Origin: JAWKIW01 sp046331175
Lineage (GTDB): Bacteria; Actinomycetota; Acidimicrobiia; Acidimicrobiales; Acidimicrobilacustridaceae
Direction: 5' to 3'
DNA length: 60,503 nt
NCBI GenBank assembly: GCA_046331175.1
Contig: JAXLRI010000020.1
Coordinates: forward strand, 1 to 60,503
The notes under the pieces were generated by a model. It did not search any database, had not been told where the DNA came from, and worked only from the letters and a program-made list of their open reading frames with translations. This document shows, piece by piece, positions 24,827 through 31,485 of the stretch (its first letter is position 1; the number at the start of each line of letters is the position of its first letter). A program made the translations under genes and the position numbers.

Positions 24827-25911
24827 TGCGCGTCCTGGCCGCCATGTCGGGCGGCGTCGACTCGTCGGTGGCCGCGGCGCGCCTGCTCGACGAGGGCCAC
24901 GAGGTCGTCGGGGTGACGCTCAAGCTGTGGGGCGGCGAGAGCGACTCGGGCTGCTGCTCGGTGTCCGACGTCGACGACGCCCGCCGCGTCGCCGACCACC
25001 TCGGCATCGAGCACCACGTGTTCGCCTTCGCCGACGACTTCACCCGCCACGTCGTCGATCCGTACGTGGCCGACCACGCCGCCGGCCGCACCCCCAACCC
25101 GTGCATCGAGTGCAACCGCCACGTGAAGTTCGACCGGCTGCTGCGCCGGGCGGTGGCGCTCGGGTTCGATGCGGTGGCCACCGGGCACCACGCCCGCATC
25201 GCCACCCGGCCCGACGGCACGCGCCGCGTGGGCCGGGGCATCGACCCCGCCAAGGACCAGTCCTACGTCCTGCACATGCTCGACCAGGACGCCATGGCCC
25301 GCACGCTGTTGCCCATCGGCCACCTCACCAAGGCCGAGGTGCGCGCTGAGGCGGCCCGCCGGGGCCTGCGCACCGCGGCCAAGCCCGACAGCCAGGACGT
25401 CTGCTTCATCACGCGCGGCGGCCGCGAGGCGTTCCTCGGCCGGCGGATCCCGCTGCGCCCGGCGCGGGTGGTCGACGGCGAGGGCCGCCCCGTGGGCACG
25501 GTCGACGCCATCGAGCTGGTGACCGTCGGCCAGCGCCGGGGCCTGCACCTCGCCGGCGCCGGGGCGCCGCGGTACGCGGTCGAGGTCGACGTCGAGGCCG
25601 GGGTCGTGGTGGTGGGCGACGAGGACGACCTGCGGGTCGACGAGGTCGACCTCGACGGGGTCACCTGGGCGGCCGGGCCGGTGGCCGGGGCCCTGCTGGC
25701 CCAGGGCAGCGCCCACGGCGAGGCCGTGCCGGTGGTCGCCCAGCCCGGTGCCGCCCCCACCACGTCGCACCCGTGGCCGGCGTCCGGTGCGCTCGTCGGC
25801 ACCGGCACGGCCCGCCTCCGGTTCGCCGAGCCCCGCCGCCGCATCGCCCCGGGCCAGAGCGTGGTGCTCTACGACGGTGACGACGTCGTCGGTGGCGGCA
25901 CCGCCCGATGA
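24826..25911 (+). CDS. mnmA: tRNA-specific 2-thiouridylase
   Basis: A 361-residue MnmA. It activates U34 of tRNA-Lys/Glu/Gln with ATP and inserts sulfur to give 2-thiouridine. The PP-loop is MSGGVDSSVAAARL (7-20). The catalytic cysteines are C93 in NPCIECNRHVKF and the Cys in SQDVCFI; the GHHARI and KDQSYVLHML segments are also conserved. The ATG shares one base with the desulfurase stop (TGATG), indicating coupling with the sulfur donor. Its own end overlaps the next gene by ATGA. Confidence 0.97.
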   Translation: MRVLAAMSGGVDSSVAAARLLDEGHEVVGVTLKLWGGESDSGCCSVSDVDDARRVADHLGIEHHVFAFADDFTRHVVDPYVADHAAGRTPNPCIECNRHVKFDRLLRRAVALGFDAVATGHHARIATRPDGTRRVGRGIDPAKDQSYVLHMLDQDAMARTLLPIGHLTKAEVRAEAARRGLRTAAKPDSQDVCFITRGGREAFLGRRIPLRPARVVDGEGRPVGTVDAIELVTVGQRRGLHLAGAGAPRYAVEVDVEAGVVVVGDEDDLRVDEVDLDGVTWAAGPVAGALLAQGSAHGEAVPVVAQPGAAPTTSHPWPASGALVGTGTARLRFAEPRRRIAPGQSVVLYDGDDVVGGGTAR

Positions 25912-26630
25912 GCGACCGCTCCGGCCGTCCCGATCCTCCCGACGGGCCTGATCGCGCCGACGGGCCCGATCGTGCGGACGGGCCCGATCGTGCGGACGGG
26001 CCCGATCGTCCGCTCGACCCCGCCCGGGCCCGCCGGGTGGCCCGTGCCGTGCTGCCCGGTCCCGACGACCTCGGCGGCACCGGCTGGACCGTCGATGCCG
26101 ACGACGCCGACGGCGACCCGGCCCACGGCGGGTCCCCCGCCTCGCCGTTCGCCGGCGACGTGCCCGACGGCTTCCCCGAGGACGCCGTGCTCGCCGACGC
26201 CGCCGTGTCGTTGGTGCACGACGGCCCGGTGCTCGTCCACGTGGTGGCGGCGGTGTTCGGCCACCGCCCCGACGCCGCCACGGCCTGGGGGCTGCTCGCC
26301 GACCCGGCCTTCGTCGAGCGGTTCCTCGCCGGGCTGGCCGACGACGAGGGCGACGAGGGTGATCGGGAGGTGCTCGGCCCGGTGACCGCCGTGCCGTCGT
26401 TCGCCGTCGACCGGGCCGGCTGGCGATCGGCGCAGCACCACGCCGCCTGGTCGGTGGCCGACGGCGACGCCCTGCTGCCGATCGGCGTGGAGATGGCGGT
26501 GCTGCTGGCGGGGACCGTGGTGGTGGTGGCCTGGCTGGCCGGGCCGTCCGGCAGCGGCGCCGATGCGGCCTGGGGCCGGCTGCTGGAGCGGCTCGAGCGG
26601 CGATGCGAGGCCGCCCTGGGTGCTGCCTGA
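25908..26630 (+). CDS. Unknown acidic protein translationally linked to mnmA
   Basis: A 240-residue protein that I do not recognise. The first ~40 residues are made of DGPDRA repeats encoded by 18-bp DNA repeats. The middle is acidic (DADDADGDPAH, DDEGDEGDRE) and the C-terminal half has a moderately hydrophobic stretch (GVEMAVLLAGTVVVVAWLAGPSG) that could be a membrane helix or buried strand. It overlaps mnmA by ATGA, so it is co-translated with the thiolation genes, but nothing in the sequence links it to tRNA. The 228 nt after it hold the promoter and leader of the copper monooxygenase. Confidence 0.65.
   Translation: MSDRSGRPDPPDGPDRADGPDRADGPDRADGPDRPLDPARARRVARAVLPGPDDLGGTGWTVDADDADGDPAHGGSPASPFAGDVPDGFPEDAVLADAAVSLVHDGPVLVHVVAAVFGHRPDAATAWGLLADPAFVERFLAGLADDEGDEGDREVLGPVTAVPSFAVDRAGWRSAQHHAAWSVADGDALLPIGVEMAVLLAGTVVVVAWLAGPSGSGADAAWGRLLERLERRCEAALGAA
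25941..26012 (+). repeat. Four 18-bp tandem repeats within a coding region
   Basis: Units of the form GACGGGCCCGATCGTGCG start at 25941 (diverged), 25959, 25977 and 25995. They encode Asp-Gly-Pro-Asp-Arg-Ala repeats at the N-terminus of the unknown protein, so copy-number change stays in frame. Confidence 0.9.
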
Positions 26631-26688
26631 TCCCGACCCGGGGACCGGTCGACCGGCGCTGGGCTGCCCGATCCGCCGTCCCCGGCCC

Positions 26689-26694
26689 TAGGCT
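26689..26694 (+). promoter_or_regulatory. -10 element for copper monooxygenase gene
   Basis: TAGGCT; transcription should begin at about 26701, 158 nt before the GTG. Confidence 0.45.
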
Positions 26695-26700
26695 TGGCCC

Positions 26701-26858
26701 CTGGTGACGTGACGGGTGCCACCCGACGAGACGCCCGCCATAGGCGTCACCAGCGAAGATGACGCAGCGTGGCCTCATGGCCACACAAGGGCCGTTGCGC
26801 CGATCGGCTGCCCGGAGGGGCGACCGGTCGGCACCGACCACTTCCTCGAGGGGGACTC
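26701..26858 (+). ncRNA. Candidate structured leader RNA (three-way junction)
   Basis: Starting at the predicted transcription start, the sequence folds on paper into a closed three-way junction. P1 is CTGGTG/CACCAG (26701-26706 with 26748-26753), P2 CGGGT-GCC-ACCCG (26713-26725), P3 ACGCC-CGCCATA-GGCGT (26731-26747). Two more hairpins follow: GTGGCC-TCAT-GGCCAC (26769-26784) and GGTCGG-CA-CCGACC (26826-26839), the latter just before GAGGGGG and the start codon. This is riboswitch-like in plan but matches no class I can name. Folding and conservation have not been tested. Confidence 0.4.
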
Positions 26859-28973
26859 GTGACCCGGGTCAAGAAGGGCGTCCGCCGCCATCCGCTGGCG
26901 ACGGCGATCGTGATCGTGCTCGTGGTGGGAGCCGGCCTGGCGGCCTGGGCCGCGGTGTCGGCCCTGCGCCCGGCGCCGTCGACCGACGTCGCCTTCGTGG
27001 TGCCCCAGGCACCGAAGCTGACCGCCAACGGCCCCGACGAGACGGTGTACCGGATCGACGCCTCCCGGTCGTCGGTGTCGTACAAGGTCCAAGAGATCCT
27101 CGCCGGCACCGAGCACGAGGCCGTCGGCTCCACCAAGGGCGTCGCCGGCGACGTGGTCGTCAACACCGCCGATCCGTCCCGGTCGCGGCTCGGCCAGCTC
27201 GTCGTCGACGTCCAGCAGCTCCAGTCCGACCAGCAGCTGCGCGACGACCGCATCCGCCACGACTTCCTGCAGTCGGCCGACTACCCGCTCGCCACCCTCG
27301 ACACGACCTCGATCACCGGGCTGCCCGCCACCATCGCCGACGGCACCAGCTACCCGTTCGAGCTGACCGGCGACCTGCACGTGAAGCAGGCCACCAAGCC
27401 GGTCACCTTCAAGGCCACCGCCACCCGCAGCAACGGCGAGCTCAAGATCAACGCCACCACCACCGTGCGCCTGGCCGACCTGGGGGTCGGGCCCATCAGC
27501 CTCGGCCCGCTGGTCAAGACCGGCGAGACCGCCGACCTCACCATCGACCTCACCGCCGTCGACGCGTCGAAGCCGGTGCCGAGCCAGCTGGCCGCCCCGG
27601 CCGCCGCCCAGAAGGTGTCGACGGGCGGCCCGTCGTTCAAGAACCAGATCCAGCCGATCCTCGAGACCAGCTGCGCGTCGTGCCACAACGACGGTCAGGC
27701 CGGTTCGCAGGCCTGGAAGCTCGACAACGCCGGTGACGCCGCCAAGGTGGCCGCCGGCCTCGGCATCGTCACCAAGTCCGGCTACATGCCGCCGTGGCCG
27801 GCGTCCGACGTCAACATCCCGCTGAAGCACGACGCCCGCCTCTCGGCCGACCAGGTCAACGCCATCAGCCAGTGGGCGTCCACGGGCGGCGCCCTCGACG
27901 TCGACCCGTCCACGCCGATCAAGCCCACGCCCAAGCCCGACGACGTGCGCCCGCTGCGCCGCGACGAGGTCCTGCCCATCCCCGAGCCGTACCAGGGCAG
28001 CCCCGACAACGTGAACGACTACCGGTGCTTCCTGCTCGACCCGAAGATCACCGACACCAGCTACATCACCGGCTTCCAGTTCGAGCCCGACCAGAAGGCC
28101 GTCGTGCACCACGCCCTGGCGTTCCGCACCAAGGCCAGCCAGCGCGAGAAGCTCGACAAGCTCGACGCCGACAGCCCGGGCTCCGGATGGCCCTGCTACG
28201 TCGGGAGCCCCGGTCCCGGTGGCGAGGCGTCGCCCACCGGCCAGGGCCGGACCAGCAGCCAGATCATGGGCTGGGCCCCCGGCCAGGGTGCCAGCGTGAT
28301 GCCCGACGGCGCCGGCCTGCGGATGGATCCGGGCGACTTCATCGTCGTGCAGATCCACTACCACTTCCTGCACCAGGCGCCGCTCGACCAGTCGAAGTTC
28401 GTGCTCGAGCTGGCCCGCAACCAGACCCTCGACGACGTCGACATCAAGACCTACCTCGCCCCGGCCGAGATCCCGTGCCGCACCGGCGAGACCGGTCCGC
28501 TGTGCGACCGCGACAACGCCATGCAGCGCCTCAAGGACCAGTTCGGCCCGGCCGCGGCCACCATCGGCGACGGCCTGAACCTGCTGTGCGGCACCAAGCC
28601 GTCCGACTACGCCGGCATGACCAGCGGCATCGCCACCGCCCAGTGCAACCACCGCGTCTCCAGCGACGGCGAGCTGCTCAGCGTGGTCGGCCACATGCAC
28701 GAGATCGGCACCACGTTCCGCATGACGCTCAACCCCGGCACACCGGAGGAGAAGGTCCTGCTCGACATCCCGAGCTGGGACTTCAACTGGCAGCTCATCT
28801 ACTCGCCGGTGGAGCGGATCGACCTGAAGAAGGGCGACACCATCAAGGTCGAGTGCAGCTGGGACCGGTCCAAGATGCGCACGCCCGAGCCCCGCTACAT
28901 CATCTGGTCCGAGGGCACCGAGGACGAGATGTGCTACTCGGTCGTGTCCACCATCAAGCACAAGGACAAGTAG
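26859..28973 (+). CDS. YceI / cytochrome c / copper type II monooxygenase fusion
   Basis: A 704-residue exported protein with three domains. After an N-terminal anchor or signal (residues 11-36) comes a YceI-like domain (64-235: VYRIDASRSSVSYKV, DFLQSADYPLATLD, DLHVKQATKPVTF), a lipocalin-like fold that binds polyisoprenoid-type ligands. Residues ~258-345 form a small cytochrome c domain with CASCH (C272, C275, H276) and a likely axial Met310 in GYMPPWP. Residues ~365-704 match copper type II, ascorbate-dependent monooxygenases (PHM/DBH family): H417-H418, H500/H502 (QIHYHF), H612 and H614 (GHMHEIG), and M691 in DEMCYS, so both copper sites look intact. The GTG start has a G-rich ribosome site. 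The domain order suggests electron delivery by heme to the copper centre; the substrate is unknown. Confidence 0.85.
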   Translation: MTRVKKGVRRHPLATAIVIVLVVGAGLAAWAAVSALRPAPSTDVAFVVPQAPKLTANGPDETVYRIDASRSSVSYKVQEILAGTEHEAVGSTKGVAGDVVVNTADPSRSRLGQLVVDVQQLQSDQQLRDDRIRHDFLQSADYPLATLDTTSITGLPATIADGTSYPFELTGDLHVKQATKPVTFKATATRSNGELKINATTTVRLADLGVGPISLGPLVKTGETADLTIDLTAVDASKPVPSQLAAPAAAQKVSTGGPSFKNQIQPILETSCASCHNDGQAGSQAWKLDNAGDAAKVAAGLGIVTKSGYMPPWPASDVNIPLKHDARLSADQVNAISQWASTGGALDVDPSTPIKPTPKPDDVRPLRRDEVLPIPEPYQGSPDNVNDYRCFLLDPKITDTSYITGFQFEPDQKAVVHHALAFRTKASQREKLDKLDADSPGSGWPCYVGSPGPGGEASPTGQGRTSSQIMGWAPGQGASVMPDGAGLRMDPGDFIVVQIHYHFLHQAPLDQSKFVLELARNQTLDDVDIKTYLAPAEIPCRTGETGPLCDRDNAMQRLKDQFGPAAATIGDGLNLLCGTKPSDYAGMTSGIATAQCNHRVSSDGELLSVVGHMHEIGTTFRMTLNPGTPEEKVLLDIPSWDFNWQLIYSPVERIDLKKGDTIKVECSWDRSKMRTPEPRYIIWSEGTEDEMCYSVVSTIKHKDK

Positions 28974-28988
28974 GACCGGCGCCCTCGC

Positions 28989-29015
28989 CCGGCGATCCGC
29001 CGGGCGGATCGCCGG
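28989..29015. terminator. Strong hairpin after copper monooxygenase gene
   Basis: CCGGCGATCCG, loop CCGGG, CGGATCGCCGG (11-bp stem), followed by a second dyad GAGCGATCGCTC. It lies between converging genes. Confidence 0.65.
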
Positions 29016-29111
29016 AGCGTCCGAGCGATCGCTCGACCTGCCGGTCCCCGCCTCGCGCGCGCCCGGGGGCGGGTCGTGGCGGTCGGTCCCGCCGTGGCCG
29101 GCGGGGTCTGA

Positions 29112-30014
29112 TCAGCCGACGGGCAGCTGGCGCTCGGCGGCCTCGGCGAGCACCGCGTCGATCCGCGTGGGGGCCACCAGCAGCGCGGTGACCGGCACCG
29201 TCTCGGCCACCGCGCCCGACCCCGGGCGCCCCGGCGGGCGGGGCGTGATCGGGACGTGGACCGAGAAGGCCAGCTCGACGGCACCCCCCAGTGCGCCGGC
29301 GGTGAGGTCGTGGGCCTCCGTGCCCACCAGCGCCCGCGAGATCGAAGCGACCTCGCGCCGCTGCACCATGGCCGACTCGACCAGCGTCGACTGGTCGTGG
29401 ACGACCAGGCCGGCGGGGACGAACACCAGCCAGCGGCGGGACAGGCCGTGCAGCGCCCGCGCCAGCAGCGCCGCCAGCACCCAACCCACGACGAGGACGA
29501 AGCCGCCGGCGACCCACAGCCCGGCGGCGAGGAGCATCGGCCCGGCGGCCACGCCGACGACCGTGCCGATCCACGCCAGGGGCATCGGGGCGATGGCCAC
29601 GGCACCGGGCGGGGCCAGCAGGAAGCGGCGCTCGTCGCCGTAGGACGAGCCGTTGGCGAAGGCGTGCCCCACCTCGCGGCGCAGGGCGACGAGCGTGACG
29701 ACCAGCGCCCCGGCGACCCCGACCACCGCGGTGGCGCCGTCGGCGCCGCCCGCCACCGCCGCCACCGCGGCGACCAGGGTGGCGGGGGCGACGATCCGCA
29801 CGGCGGTCAGGCTGACCGTCGACAGCACGAGGGTGGCCACCAGGCCGGCGCCCCACACGAGCCACGCCGCGAGGCTGTCGACCCGCTGCACGGCCTCGCT
29901 GCGGTCGGCCAGGGCGGCGGCCAGCGCCGGGCCGGTGGTGAACGGCAGGGCGAGCCAGGCGGCGACCAGCAGCCACCGCAGCACGGTCACCGCGTCGAGG
30001 CGTCGCCGGTCCAC
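29112..30014 (-). CDS. Multi-pass membrane protein of unknown function
   Basis: A 300-residue protein with about six membrane segments in its first ~200 residues (VTVLRWLLVAAWLALPF, LAAWLVWGAGLVATLVLSTVS, APATLVAAVAAVAGG, GFVLVVGWVLAALLARALHG). The C-terminal third is beta-rich (WLVFVPAGLVVHDQSTLVES, VELAFSVHVPI) and resembles membrane-linked PH-like domains; this is only a visual similarity. The GTG at 30014 is chosen because CATCCT lies 7 nt upstream; much longer open frames upstream are artefacts. Divergent from the MetE-like gene. Confidence 0.65.
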   Translation of the reverse strand: MDRRRLDAVTVLRWLLVAAWLALPFTTGPALAAALADRSEAVQRVDSLAAWLVWGAGLVATLVLSTVSLTAVRIVAPATLVAAVAAVAGGADGATAVVGVAGALVVTLVALRREVGHAFANGSSYGDERRFLLAPPGAVAIAPMPLAWIGTVVGVAAGPMLLAAGLWVAGGFVLVVGWVLAALLARALHGLSRRWLVFVPAGLVVHDQSTLVESAMVQRREVASISRALVGTEAHDLTAGALGGAVELAFSVHVPITPRPPGRPGSGAVAETVPVTALLVAPTRIDAVLAEAAERQLPVG

Positions 30015-30021
30015 GCCGTCG

Positions 30022-30027
30022 AGGATG
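30022..30027 (-). promoter_or_regulatory. -10 element for membrane protein gene
   Basis: CATCCT on the minus strand, 7 nt before the GTG at 30014. Confidence 0.35.
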
Positions 30028-30176
30028 GTCGCCCGCCACCCCCACCCGCCATTCGGGGCGGCCGCCGGCTCGGGTGCGACACGTGGACGGCCGGAGTACC
30101 GGCCGCGAACGGTGGCGCGCCGATCGGCCTTGTCGACACCGCGTCGAACGATTTCTGCCACCCCCACGGTGGTGCG

Positions 30177-30182
30177 TACCCT
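30177..30182 (+). promoter_or_regulatory. -10 element for MetE-like gene
   Basis: TACCCT, 7 nt before the GTG at 30190. Confidence 0.5.
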
Positions 30183-30189
30183 GACCCTC

Positions 30190-31227
30190 GTGCACGGGGG
30201 TGCGTCGGCGGACGATCGCTGGGTCCCGCTGCCGGTCGGGCTGGCCACGTCGATCGGCAGCCTCCCCCACGTCGACCCCACGGACGCCGTCGAGTTCGTC
30301 CTGCGGCACCAGCACCGGCTGCCGGCGGCGCCGTCGCTGCCGGCCCGCTCCCGCCGTGAGGGGATGATCTCCCAGGCCGCCCAGGGCGTGCCCGGGGTGG
30401 TCGTGCTCGACGACGGCTCGCTGCTGGTCGACGACGCCGGCCTCGACCCCGAGGCGCCCCTCACCGACGACGGCTTCTCCTCTGACGCCTTCGTCGGCCT
30501 GCGCGCCTTCCTCACCGCCGTGGCCGACCGCCGCGGCCCCCTCAAGGTCAGCGTCACCGGGCCGGTCACCTTCGGCATCGCCCTGCACGCCGCCGGCGTC
30601 GAGCGCGACCTCGCCTTCGGCGTGGCCACCACGGCGGTCCGCCAGCGGGTCACCGCCCTGCTGTCCCACCTCGCCGACCGCGTGCCCCAGGCCCAGGTCG
30701 TGGTGTTCGTCGACGAGCCGGCCATGGGCTCGGCGCTGTTCCCCGAGTTCCCGATCGAGGCCCTCGACGCCGTCGACCTGGTGTCGTCGGTGCTGGCCGG
30801 CGTCGAGCGGGGCGGCGCCATCGCCGGGCTGCACTGCTGCGGGAGGCCCGACGTCAAGCTGCTCCTGCAGGCCGGGGCCCAGATCCTGTCGGTGCCCACC
30901 GACGCCGAGGTCACCGCCGCCGCCGGCTCGCTGGCCGGCTTCCTCGAGCGGGGTGGCTGGGTCGCCTGGGGCGCCGTGCCCACCGATCGGCCGATCGGCT
31001 CCACCGTCGACCGGCTGTGGCGCCAGCTGTCCACCCTGTGGTGCGACCTCGTGACCGAGGGCGGCTGCGACCCGGTGCGGCTGCGCACCCAGGCCATGAT
31101 CACGCCGGCCTGCGGGCTCTACCACCACGGCGTCACCCAGGCCGAGCAGGTGCTGGGCTTCACCAACCGCCTGGCCGAGCGGCTGCACGACCAGGCCATC
31201 GGCGTCCGCCTCTCCGTCGGCGCCTGA
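30190..31227 (+). CDS. MetE-like (cobalamin-independent methionine synthase family) protein
   Basis: A 345-residue protein equivalent to the C-terminal catalytic barrel of MetE; full MetE is about 750 residues, so the N-terminal half is absent. Key segments: GLATSIGSLPHVDPTDAVEF at the start, KVSVTGPVTFGIAL, VDEPAMGS, the zinc-site HxC within GLHCCGRPD, and a C-terminal TPACGLYHHG whose Cys matches the third zinc ligand. Such short proteins are found in archaea and actinobacteria; the methyl donor may be a corrinoid protein rather than folate. It is followed by a long hairpin and then ligA. Function as a methyltransferase is likely; the exact substrate is not. Confidence 0.82.
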   Translation: MHGGASADDRWVPLPVGLATSIGSLPHVDPTDAVEFVLRHQHRLPAAPSLPARSRREGMISQAAQGVPGVVVLDDGSLLVDDAGLDPEAPLTDDGFSSDAFVGLRAFLTAVADRRGPLKVSVTGPVTFGIALHAAGVERDLAFGVATTAVRQRVTALLSHLADRVPQAQVVVFVDEPAMGSALFPEFPIEALDAVDLVSSVLAGVERGGAIAGLHCCGRPDVKLLLQAGAQILSVPTDAEVTAAAGSLAGFLERGGWVAWGAVPTDRPIGSTVDRLWRQLSTLWCDLVTEGGCDPVRLRTQAMITPACGLYHHGVTQAEQVLGFTNRLAERLHDQAIGVRLSVGA

Positions 31228-31279
31228 CGATCGCCGGCACGTCGTCGCCCCCCACCCCCACCGCCACCCCCACCCTCTC

Positions 31280-31330
31280 CGAACTTTGGAGGATCCGCGT
31301 CACCCCTTGACGCGGATCCTCCAACGTTCG
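31280..31330. terminator. Very long near-perfect hairpin
   Basis: TTGGAGGATCCGCGTCA (31286-31302), loop CCCCT, then its exact 17-base complement (31308-31324). Beyond one T/C mismatch the stem continues for 5 bp (CGAAC/GTTCG). It lies between the MetE-like gene and the ligA leader, both on the plus strand, and is the longest perfect stem I found in the window. Probably a terminator, although there is no U-tract. Confidence 0.65.
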
Positions 31331-31369
31331 TGGCGGCGTCGTCGGGCCGGGGGCGTCACACCCCCTCGG

Positions 31370-31375
31370 TAGGAT
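31370..31375 (+). promoter_or_regulatory. -10 element for ligA leader ORF
   Basis: TAGGAT, 8 nt before the ATG at 31384. Confidence 0.5.
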
Positions 31376-31383
31376 CGTCGACG

Positions 31384-31485
31384 ATGGTGATGGAGGGGAA
31401 GCCGCGCCGGCTGCTGGCGCGTGGCGGTGCGAAGGCGTGCACGTGCACGTGCACGCGTCGGCGGCGCCGCGAGGGCGGGCGGTGA
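31384..31485 (+). CDS. Putative leader peptide of ligA (33 residues)
   Basis: A short ORF starting at the ATG placed at leaderless distance from TAGGAT. It has 33 codons and ends in a TGA that overlaps the ligA GTG as GTGA, the same junction used between several coupled genes here. The peptide begins MVMEGKPRRLL and contains three Cys-Thr pairs followed by five Arg and EGGR. It could be a true micro-protein, a translational coupler, or a cysteine- or arginine-sensing leader. If ligA starts instead at the GTG at 31437, the two frames would overlap and this ORF would lose its meaning. Confidence 0.45.
   Translation: MVMEGKPRRLLARGGAKACTCTCTRRRRREGGR

Noticed and set aside
26701..26753. Hammerhead ribozyme or purine riboswitch for the three-way junction
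   Set aside because: The hammerhead core (CUGANGA and GAAA) and the purine junction bases are absent.
23572..26841. A 1089-codon minus-strand frame opposite the desulfurase and mnmA
   Set aside because: Opposite strand of two strongly conserved genes; low-complexity Arg/Ala-rich translation.
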